The notes below the pieces were generated by a model. The model saw only the letters and a program-made list of their open reading frames with translations. It searched no databases and was not told where the DNA came from. A program made the translations under genes and the position numbers. A DNA stretch of 64,000 nucleotides from Hippasteria phrygiana (Eukaryota; Echinodermata; Asteroidea; Valvatida; Goniasteridae): contig JAZGUH010000546.1 of assembly GCA_037893225.1 (NCBI GenBank), positions 1-64,000 on the forward strand, in the 5' to 3' direction. Shown here in pieces: positions 54,846 to 64,000 of the stretch. The stretch's first letter is position 1. Each line of letters starts with the position of its first letter.

Positions 54846-55454
54846 GATTAAGGGCGTTGTTTCGCATCCATCCTATCCAAAAATTACCCACTGTGAATTG
54901 ATATTTATTCAATTACTGCCCATCTAAGTTGCAGTGTAAATGTACAATATCAGACTGTGTGAAGTTTGAATTTGTTTAATTATACTATGTATACATGATT
55001 CTTTTTAATCTTTTTAGTAAAAGACGCATTTGAATCAACAATGCATATTACATAAAGGGATAATCTGCAAAAAGGGGCAGAACAGACATAAAACATTTAT
55101 GGTGGTGATATAGGGCAAAAGTAAACACTGTGTACACCTACTCAAAATGAAATATAATGGGAGAATTCGATTTTTATAATGCAGCTATTCCATCAGTGCA
55201 GTAAAATTGTGTTGTGGGAAATTGGAATACATTGTCTTGAATCATCATTCAGTATTGTAATCTTGAAGGATTTTGTTAACTTAGTTTGACAAATTCATTC
55301 AAAAATCACAAAGCTGTCTAAATGACTTAACAATTTGCATCATTTTGGGCACTATAGGGCCTGTTCATAGGACGCCATTTTCGTTGTAAAATTACAACTG
55401 TGTGTTCAACGCCATCAGGTGCGTGTGAGCGCAGTGTGAAATTATTCTAAAAGT
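54846..55454. other. No gene seen
   Basis: AT-rich lead-in to the Helentron remnant. No Rep domain (HUH motif) was recognised upstream. Confidence 0.5.
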
Positions 55455-55457
55455 TGA

Positions 55458-56507
55458 GATACTCTGCGTAATGTATTGCAAGATCTTCAGATTTTGATTG
55501 TAGATGAAATATTAATGGTTGATCACAAGATTCTGTGCTATATTCATGGACGACTACGTAAGATTAAGCAAGTACGTAGTCATACACCGTTTGGAAATGT
55601 CAGTATTTTAGCTGTTGGTGATTTCTATCAGTTGCCTCCAGTAAAGGGAAAGTCGTTGTATCAGAGACAAGTCACAGCTGACCTATGGAATGATATATTC
55701 CAGACAGTAGAGTTAATAGAAATTATGAGACAAAAGGAAGACGTACAATTTGCAGAAATATTGAACAGGGTACGTGTGAAAGAAAAGCAAAAGAAATTAC
55801 TAGATGAAGATGTTGCAATGTTGCAAGCTCGTGAAACTGGAGAGGATTGGCAGGATGCATTACATATCTTTCCTTGCAACAAACAGGTCGATGAGTACAA
55901 TGTTAAGACATTGTTTGCAAAGTGTAGTGACTGTATATGTATTGAGGCAAATGACTTTCAGAAGGATTCAAAAGGTGGTAAAATGAAACGACAAGCGAAA
56001 GCTAGAAGCAAATCAACATATACTAGCTTACCAAAAACATTGTGGCTTGGTGTTGGTGCAAGAGTGATGTTAACAAAGAACATTGACGTATCTGATGGAC
56101 TAGTTAATGGAGTATTTGGTACTGTGTGTGAAATAGTTATGTCAGCTGATAAATCTGGGCCAAAGTGTATTGAAATTAAATTTGATAAGAAGAATGTTGG
56201 GTCTAAATTGAAAAATCATACATCTTTGTCTGTTAATAGAGGGAGTGTACCCATTCAAATGGAAGAAGAAAGTATTGGCAAACAGTGTGTAAGACACCAG
56301 TTTCCATTGAAATTAGCATGGGCATGTACAGTTCATAAGGTACAAGGAATGACAACAGATAGAGCAGTTGTGTGTCTTCAGCATATCTTTTCAGCAGGAC
56401 AAGCTTATGTTGCTCTCAGTAGAGCACTTCGTTAAAATGGTCTTGTGATAGAAGGGTTTGATGAAAAATACATTTATTGTAATAAAGCAGTACAAATAAA
56501 TCATTGA
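55458..56507 (+). pseudogene. Helentron PIF1-type helicase, 5'-truncated
   Basis: The readable frame begins DTLRNVLQDLQILIVDE. It has Walker B (LIVDEILMV), GDFYQLPPV, the MRQKED..FAEILNRVR block, a GARVMLTKNIDVSDGLVNG motif, WACTVHKVQG (motif V) and AYVALSRAL (motif VI). Walker A and everything N-terminal, including the HUH Rep nuclease, is missing. A stop at 56433-56435 interrupts the C-terminal SRALR*NGLVIEGFDEKYIYC; the frame then stays open to TGA at 56505. This is the RepHel protein of a Helitron/Helentron rolling-circle transposon, now inactive. The ORF proper (55476-56435) starts at TTG, not a true initiator. Confidence 0.85.
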
Positions 56508-56512
56508 GTAGT

Positions 56513-57214
56513 ATGCCATTATTTATTGAAGAAGATAATTCCAGGACAAATACATCAAATGAGACTACTATCATGATGCATAACATCCAAGGATTGAAGG
56601 AACATTATATGGATTTAAAATGTAATAATGAATTTCTGACATCTGATTCTATTTATCTAACTGAAACGTGGATTGATGAATTGTGCACAGACACTGAATT
56701 GACTGAATTTAAGTGCTACAATCAGTTAAGAAGTCTTTCATATGATAATTTAAGTCAGTCTACTCAAATATTAAAGCAACAGAGTCATGGAGGTGTTGCT
56801 GTATATGGTAGAAGGAATAAAACATTCAGTAGGATAATCATGCCGGTACGAAACATAGAATATATTGCATTTCAAATAATTTCTCATATGTCATGTTCTG
56901 TTGTAATAATTTATAGACCAGTATCGTATGCTATAAATGAGTTTATTACAAATTTAAACATTTTGCTCAATGAACTTCACAAAATATCTAACAGATGCAT
57001 TATAATGGGTGATTTCAAAGAAGATATTTTAAAACAGTCTTCACAAGTTGAGAAATTGATGCAAGATCATGGTTACAAGCAGTGTGTTACTAATGCAACT
57101 ACAGAAAAGGGGACATTAATTGATCATGTCTATGCCAAACATTTGCAGTCTGTGTGTGCTGTCATAAGTCCCACTTACTACAGTTACCACGAAGCAATAA
57201 GTATTAAATTCTGA
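56513..57214 (+). pseudogene. Helentron-associated APE-like endonuclease
   Basis: From the ATG at 56513 the frame shows the endonuclease/exonuclease/phosphatase order: NIQGL, LTETWID, GGVAVYGR, IIYRP, MGDFKEDI, GTLIDHVY and YYSYHEAISIKF. Helentrons are known for carrying such an endonuclease after the helicase. The usual GDFN is GDFK and the usual SDH is SYH, so two catalytic positions are changed and activity is unlikely. It overlaps the helicase tail in the -1 frame, consistent with a former in-frame fusion disrupted by an indel. Confidence 0.8.
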
Positions 57215-57299
57215 AATTATTTTCACATCTGAAATGTTGTAATTTTTTTATAGTATGCTCCATGTTTAAATATAATGTTTATTTACACTGAACTTTTAA

Positions 57300-57675
57300 A
57301 TGTAAGTGGCAAATAAATATATAGGCAAGATACAGGTGAACAAGGGAACAGAAACAGTCAAAAAAGTAGGCCAGATATATAAGGCACAATAAAAAGGCAA
57401 GAAAATACGAAAGATATGAAGACAAACAAACAAACAAACAAACAAGACAGTAGACAAGATACAAGGCATAACAAATATATACGTACGAAAGTAGGCTAGA
57501 TATGAGGCAAAACAAACAGGAAAGAAAGTATAAGTATAAGAAAGTAGGCAAGATATGAATTAAAACCAACAGGTACTCCAGTAGGCAATATATGAGGAAA
57601 AACAAACGGGTGCGACAGTAGGCAAGATATCAGAGAAAACCCAATGGCAAGAAAGTAGGCCAGATATGTGGTAAA
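57300..57675. repeat. Degenerate tandem repeat, AAAGTAGGCAAGATATGAGG unit
   Basis: Six or seven imperfect units of about 50-60 bp, each with GTAGGCMAGATAT and an AACAAACAGG-like tail. One side includes an AAAC run (CAAACAAACAAACAAAC). Confidence 0.7.
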
Positions 57676-59864
57676 AAAGATTTATATCAAAAACAAATTA
57701 TATCTGATCTAAGATATTAAATAAGATACAAATACCCATACTTCATTATTTTGCAATGTGTTACGTGGGGTATAGTGCATGTATAGTGTATGTGTGTGTT
57801 GGGGTGGTTTGCAATTATCACAAGATAAGTGAGTTGAAAGTAACATATATATCACGGACCTTTTTGACACGCTGATAACCGGTACGGTTATTTAGCGAGG
57901 CGCCGGGTATGGCATCAGAGGAATTTCAAATTGGCATCCAAACCGAGAATCTGTGCGTTCGCTTTTGTTGCAAGAATTAAAAAGGAAAGGTCTACACAAC
58001 TCTTAACAATGGCTTAGCAATGCCAGCCTTGGCTTCGATGCTAGGAAATTTGTCTACAGAGGCCATGAATAGAGTTCGCTATGGGATTCCATATGCACTA
58101 TTAATATCATTTTCAGAGTAGGTGCGCAGAAATACAAGTACAATGGTACTTAAAAAAAACAGTAAATGCATTAAACTGAACTTGTCAGTTACATAAGTGT
58201 TCATACATGTGCTGAATGAAGCATTTATGAATGTTTTTTACTACAACTGTGATGTGTAGGACTAATTTTTTTTTTAGCATAGCCGCCTTTTTCATACTGT
58301 CTAAAACAATTGGGTTGAATTCGGATCGAACCTAAAGATCTTTTTCAACCATTTTGCCTACTTTTAACATTTCAACCTGAAGCTAACAGAGTTGCGACCA
58401 GGGTTGGAAATTTCAACCCGGATCAAAAATGCATTTTTTGGCATCACCCTTATCAAAATTATAGTGTGAATGGCTCCAAATTGAGTTCACTGTCAGTGAA
58501 ACCTACTGAATCTGACAGACTGTACACAAATAAACAGTCTGGCTGGGGTTTTATTTTTCATGTGCAGTCTCATCAACTGCAACAGTCACACACTGTTGTC
58601 TATTGTACGATTCTTTTGTCAGAGCATGGAAACAAAAAAGGCTGATAAGATCAAAAGGCCATATTGGAAAGATGAAGAAGTGAAAGCTTTGGTTGCAATG
58701 TGTTAGAAAATTAGCCAGGTTGAACTGGGTTAAGTTTCAATATGTGTCAAAATGCAGATGTGAAAAGACCTGTTGTAGATGACACAACTTCTGTAATGAA
58801 GTATGTTTTTGTTAACTATATTTGCAATAGTTCCCAAGGCGAATGTAAAATGTAAACTGGGAGTGTGGTAGACTAAAATTGGCAATCTGTGTATCTGCTT
58901 TTGCAAGTGTTCTTTTCATTTACACAACTAAATGTTTAAATTACAAAGCGAGTATTTGATTGGATGACTTGGTGTGATCAAGACGAAATGGCCTGTTATA
59001 ATTAAAGGCTTTGCATGAATTTCAATAGCATGTCATCACTCTGTGGCATCTATTTTTGAGCATTGTACTGTTCACAGGATGTCTTGTAGCCCTAATCACC
59101 AGTCTATGTATTATAGTTGGGACTTGAGGAACATAAGGCCGAGTTCAAGTGCCATTATGGCACACCCTCTCCATTGTGACCGCAGCAAATTAATGCAAAG
59201 TCGCACGAACAAGGCTAAAATAAGTCACTCCAGGTACAGGGCGAAAAAAGTAAAGATTTTGAGAAACTGAAGATACGAATTGAGATTCTTCTTGAAAGTG
59301 AATATATCGTAGGATGGAGGAAAAAATGCATCAGGCAAGGAATTCCAGAGAAATATAGAATGAGGGGGGGGGGGGGGGGGGTGGGGGAGCTATTAGCATG
59401 GGACATCTAGGTACAGCTAGAGTGTACTGATTGGAACTATAGCAGAAAGCTGAGTTTCACACTCAAACACCCTAACAGGAGGAACCAAGTTGGAGAGACC
59501 GGTGAAACATTTATCATGAAAATATCTGCAGAACAAACAGAGTGGCAACAGATCTACCGTGTGAAAGTGACTGTAATAATGAGCCCAGCTCTTCACCAAC
59601 CATATTTACAATGTACTTCTGCACTCTATCTAATGAAGATATATGACATGCAAAAGCTCCAGCCCAGATGTGGGAACAGTACTTCATAAGGGGATGTGAT
59701 TTGAGGTTTACTAATCATATACTTCAGTCAACTAATCAAATGGCCCAGTCTCCTTGATGAATATGAGGTAATGAGCCAGTTGTCAGCTCACTTTGCCCAT
59801 GGCTTTTACCAGGCAAGCTCAATCATCAATGTAGATTCCTTGCAGCAGACATGTTGAGTTCTTC
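57676..59864. other. Intergenic, no gene supported
   Basis: A frame at 58626 begins METKKADKIKRPYWKDEEVK, like the start of a Myb/SANT domain, but stops after 26 codons. It may be a fragment of a Harbinger Myb-like protein. A G tract lies near 59366-59381. Confidence 0.45.
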
Positions 59865-60270
59865 ATAGATGGTTTAAACCAGTCCCGCCTAGTTCAGTGC
59901 TCTTCGTACACGACTCAGACCTGACCGGTTAAGTGCTCTCCCGCTGCCAGACTGATTCACTGCTCTTCTGAAATGGCTTGGAGCGCACCATTTTAATGCT
60001 CCTCCTGGATGGCTTAGACCACACTATTTCAGTACTCTTTTTAGATGGCTTGGACCACACTGGTCCAGTGCTCTTTCTAGATGGCTTGGACCAGACTGGT
60101 TTAGTACTCTTTTTAAATGACTTGGAGCTCACCATTTTAATGATTCTTCCTACATGGGTTGAATCAGACTGGTTTAGTACTCTTCATAGATGGCTTGAAT
60201 CGGACTGGTTCATTGCTCTAAGCTTCCTAGATGGTCTGGACGAGACTGGTACAGAGCTCTTCCCAGATTG
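59865..60270. repeat. 36-bp minisatellite
   Basis: About ten units like GATGGCTTGGACCACACTGG followed by TCCAGTGCTCTTTCTA. The 36-base length is a multiple of three, so both strands stay open in places (12-residue periods such as FLDGLDHTGPVL), but this is not evidence for a gene. Confidence 0.85.
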
Positions 60271-61600
60271 CGAGATATGTGTCTGCTTTAGAAAGGGTAC
60301 AGAATACGTGAATTTAACTCCACTGACGCATTAATTTATGATACATTATAATAGAGTGTTAGCGACAGACTGTTGGTTTTGAGGTTTCCCCCATTTATTA
60401 TGGTCCCAGCTCCAAATGAGGCAGCATTTTTTTGAAATCTTATTTTCATGATTTACCACTTTTCCTATCTGCCCAAATGCTAAATACAAAATTAATTTGT
60501 CAAAGTGGTTTGGGATCTTATACCCCCACTTTTTAAAAGCTTAGCTGCACCCTTAAAAAATGTAAAAATAATAAAATAATGCAATATTTATGGAAGAGAT
60601 TGGATGTCTAGTGGTGCTTCAGATACAATGTACATGGTACAAAATATACAATTGTATGCAAACAGCCGGATGGAGTCTATTAGGCTACAAAATATGTACA
60701 TTATATTGGATTAATAATGACATACTAAACTAAGAAAAAACAATCCGTTTTTCTGAGTTTGATGTTTTTCATTGGTGCAGTTTATAAAGTATTACCAATT
60801 GCTGTCATCCAGCTATGAGGTGATAATTTACATGTATTTCCTGTTTAGTCTCCACAAAGGATGTCATCTTTGCTACAGTTATCACTTGCATGGACAAGTC
60901 TACTGCTTCTATTTTTTTTACATGACTGTTGGTGTGCCATCTTTTCAAAGAATCAGTACCCTGACATTTTTGAGGCGAGTGTTCCTTATTGAAATATTGT
61001 CATGAAATTCTGATCCTTTGTATTTATTGACAGCAACATGCTTAATGTCACTTACTATTAGACAACAGATGTCTGGATGTGCCATCTGACTTGTTGGGAT
61101 AATGAATTACTTTATCTTAAGATCACATCTTTGAATATTTTGTTGACATCCTGAAATATTTTTTCACTCCGGATGATCACATCTTGATGTAATTCAAGTT
61201 GGGGATGATAAACCTTGTAAAAGTGTATTGTGATTATTCCACAGATAATGTATTACAGGTTAATAACATCCTCGGTGTAGCATATCGTCATTCTAATATA
61301 ATGTCATTTTGATGAATTTCGCAAAACACTTAAGCATTCTTTTAATTGTCATTCCTTAATACATTTTCTGAGTCTGTGATAAATGGTGTATGGAAGATGA
61401 TCTACATTTACGTTGCTGTCATTCCAAGTTACATTATGTTGGGAAGACTACATCTTATTCTAAACATCAGCATGAACTGAAAAATGTGAAAGAAGTATGT
61501 CATTCTTTTTATGTGTTGGGAACATTGTCATACGATTATATTCGCAAATGTACACATTTTAATTATTTGTTTCCTTTATTCTCCATCTTCTATAGCGAAT
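60271..61600. other. Intergenic, no gene seen
   Basis: No exon or RNA gene was recognised on either strand. Confidence 0.5.
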
Positions 61601-61995
61601 CTTCATCTCAGCATCGATACAAACAGGATCTACATTTTATCTTCTCAGTGCAAAACTTTGATATGCTAGCACCTGCCATTATGACTACAGCTAATTTTCT
61701 TTTCAGTGTCTAATCAAAGGGGATCTACTTCGTCTTCTTAGTGCAGAACTTTGATTTGATAGCGCCTGCCGTTATGACTACAGCGAGTCTTTATTTCAAC
61801 CTCTAGTCGAAGGAAATCTACTTATCTTCTCAGTGCAGAACTTTGATATGCTAGCACCTGCCATTATAATTATGACTACAGCTAATTTTCATTTAAGCGT
61901 CTAGTCAAAGGGAATCTACTTCATCTTCCTAGTGCAGAACTTTGATTTGATGACACCTGCCATTATGACTATAGCGAGTTTCTATTTCAACATCA
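61601..61995. repeat. Four 95-bp units in an A-B-A-B order
   Basis: Units carry ATCTAC near 61627, 61722, 61815 and 61913 and CTGCCATTATGACTA. Units 1 and 3 have GCTAGCACCTG and CAGCTAATTTTC; units 2 and 4 have GATAGCGCCTG or GATGACACCTG and AGCGAGT. The dimer of about 190 bp is a higher-order repeat. Confidence 0.75.
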
Positions 61996-62747
61996 ACGCA
62001 AATGGGATTAACCTTTTTCCTCCGGAAAACTTGACAATTTTAACTTTCTACTAATAACACGTTCATTTTTAACTACAAATTTTCCATTTTTCACTTAAAA
62101 ACAGTTAGACATGATGCGGCCAAAAAGGGGGCTATATTGCCGGTAATTGATTTTTTTTCAGCAAAACTTTTTAAATTTTCATACTAAAAAGTAGCCACAT
62201 TGTGCTCTTATATCTTTAAAATGCAAAACTTAAAATTCGTAGTTGTTTGTGAACGTGTTCAATTCTGCAGTTCTTATCCAAACATTTTAACAGAGAAAAC
62301 AAACAGAAGTGATATACAATGTATCTGTTTTAAGAGTAGACAAACAATTCTCATGTCTGTCTTTAATCTAAACAGCAATAACAATATTATAACAGCAGAT
62401 TTATTGCTTCATGAATTACAAATTTAGTTCTGAAGAAACATATATTTATGTTTTATAGGTAGAACCTAAAGTTGGATTAATTACCATTTACAAGAGACGT
62501 TTTCAAAGGATACTTGATGCAATTCTATTACAGGAGTATCTTAAGTCTAGGAAAAAAGTATGTTTGTATGTGTTTCCAACCAGTGGTGTATGCAAGGGGG
62601 GGGGGGAACTTGGTTCCTCCGGAATACATTTTGCCAATTTCTGCCTCTGTATTCATGGAGAGCAATATGCATTCCTAATTTGAACAAGAAGTATTCCTAT
62701 TGAAGTATTTTAAGCATTTTGACTTAAAGCATTAAACATATTGTGAC
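61996..62747. other. Intergenic, no gene seen
   Basis: G tract near 62598-62606 after CAGTGGTGTATGCAAG. Nothing else was recognised. Confidence 0.5.
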
Positions 62748-63091
62748 TTAAGGGGACTGTTAGCTAAGCAGACTATTTTTGTTATTTGAAGTTTTTTTAA
62801 ATGTATTATCACCAATATATTGTCTTCAGAATTTACAAGAAAAAACACTGTCCGCAAATCCGCTGTTGCCATGCTAATGGCGGCCATATTGGAATTCAGT
62901 ACAATTACTTAATCAAGTTTTATGGGAAAAGTAAAAGATTTTTTTTGCATACAATCAACTGTAATTTAAAGTTTAAAACATCCAAGTTGGTACAGAGCCC
63001 CTTTTCACAAAATCTATACTTTAAAGGAGCACCCTATGACGTAACCTCAAAAAGATTTCTTAGCAATTTGCTTAGCAAACAGTCCCCTTAA
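62748..63091. mobile_element. TTAA MITE, GGGGACTGTTAGCTAAGC ends
   Basis: 344 bp, bounded by TTAA, with ends GGGGACTGTTAGCTAAGC and GCTTAGCAAACAGTCCCC. A fourth TTAA family in the window. Non-coding. Confidence 0.8.
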
Positions 63092-64000
63092 ATAGTGAAA
63101 GTCTAAGACATTTTTCTTGCTTGGGTGTGACAGACTTACAAAGTGTGTATGGGGTGTCTTAAAATGTGTCCCCTTCATATATGTATATATATATATGAAG
63201 TATATATACTTGATCCTCAAATAATAATTTGAGATAGTACATGTAAAAAGAACGCTTTTGTGGAACTTTTTCGGGCAAGTAGTTGATGTGAGCTGAACAC
63301 TGTACTGAGCAGTTATTTGCCTAATTAAAACCGAGTTTTACTGAAGTGTTTGACATTTTGAAATGACATGATTAACTCACTGAACAACATGAAAAAGTGA
63401 GATGACATGTTAGTTGTATTTCACAAGAATATTACTTTTAATCGAGATCCTATTTTGGACACCCAGGTCGTGGCAATGTGTAAAATGTTCTCGGCGTATA
63501 AAGGATAGGCCATATTAATTTTTGAGGCTTTTACATGTAATATTTAACAACATTTGTGTATTTTCAAACAACTTTTTTAATTTTACATTTCGATCTCAAG
63601 AAATGCACACAAAAGTCAATAAAAACCAAGGATATGTACAAAGTGATTTTCTACAGTAAGAAGGTAAGAGTTGCATAAAGAATTCAGTGATTAGTCCTCA
63701 GCCAATTGCCTGATTTCAGTCTTTTTCAAATTACAAATGACCCATTGGCAAGTTTGTAATTTACATCATTTGCTTCAAATTTCTTTGAACTTTATTTAGT
63801 CCCCTTCATAAGGCTTTTCAGCTCTGTACTGGAATAGATGTTACCGAGAATCATGATATCCAAAGAAATCTTAAAAACATTCAATTTCCAATGTTTAAAT
63901 GGTTCTGACCTTGGAAAATTCTGTAGCCGTACACTGTACATATATTTATCACTTCTTACCAAAGACCGACTCATTCTTTAAATCTTATTCCAGCCTTATC
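63092..64000. other. Intergenic, no gene seen
   Basis: A (TA)-rich palindrome lies near 63177-63210. Nothing else was recognised to the window end. Confidence 0.5.

Noticed and set aside
54364..54847. Frames on both strands of about 100 codons
   Set aside because: They translate the tRNA-derived SINE at 54505-54845.
58626..58706. Possible Myb/SANT gene start
   Set aside because: Stops after 26 codons and no continuation is visible; kept only as a note.

Overview
This window is eukaryotic nuclear DNA from an animal, most likely an invertebrate deuterostome and probably an echinoderm. The evidence is the long GT-AG introns, the adhesion-GPCR architecture, many AGGCCTA-type motifs, abundant TTAA-flanked short elements and frequent long G or C runs. 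The species cannot be fixed from the sequence alone. Gene density is low and a large share of the DNA is transposable elements, many of them nested.

Region by region. 1-2.65 kb holds intergenic DNA with a Harbinger-type MITE. 2652-2826 (minus) is the first coding exon of an NPAS4-like bHLH-PAS gene, carrying two compensating frameshifts. 2.8-16.6 kb is repeat-rich intergenic DNA with tRNA-derived SINEs, a THAP-exon TTAA element, a long-TIR element and most of the G/C homopolymer tracts. 16.7-21.9 kb is a nest of transposons. A RecQ-like helicase fragment lies in an apparent Mutator-like element. That element is split by a TTAA element (itself invaded by an A/T-rich foldback) and by a second THAP TTAA element.

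23.1-47.4 kb (plus) is the main gene: a multi-exon adhesion GPCR. I could assemble 27 exons whose phases all agree, giving 5229 nt or 1742 codons plus stop. The order is signal peptide, six CUB/LDLa cassettes, HYR, hormone-receptor domain, GAIN with GPS, seven-helix domain and a short tail. The cassette exons are all phase 1-1 and have been tandemly duplicated, the last copies very recently. One LDLa exon ends in T instead of G, so any splice from it to the next domain exon makes a stop codon. The introns carry TTAA elements, a 4.1 kb foldback with 50-bp satellite arms, a Mutator-like element with a 9-bp target duplication, and several MITEs.

47.4-55.4 kb contains the 3' flank, an intronless C-type lectin reading frame on the minus strand with one in-frame stop, a second copy of the TTAA element (which gives the empty site for the foldback), a SINE and another TTAA MITE. 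55.4-57.2 kb is a decayed Helentron 3' part (PIF1-type helicase motifs plus APE-like endonuclease). 57.3-64 kb is gene-poor, with three tandem-repeat arrays and one TTAA MITE.

The genes shown do not form a pathway. The biological interest is modular evolution of the receptor ectodomain and the density and layering of mobile DNA, especially foldback elements whose arms are tandem repeats and Kolobok-like TTAA elements carrying a THAP exon.
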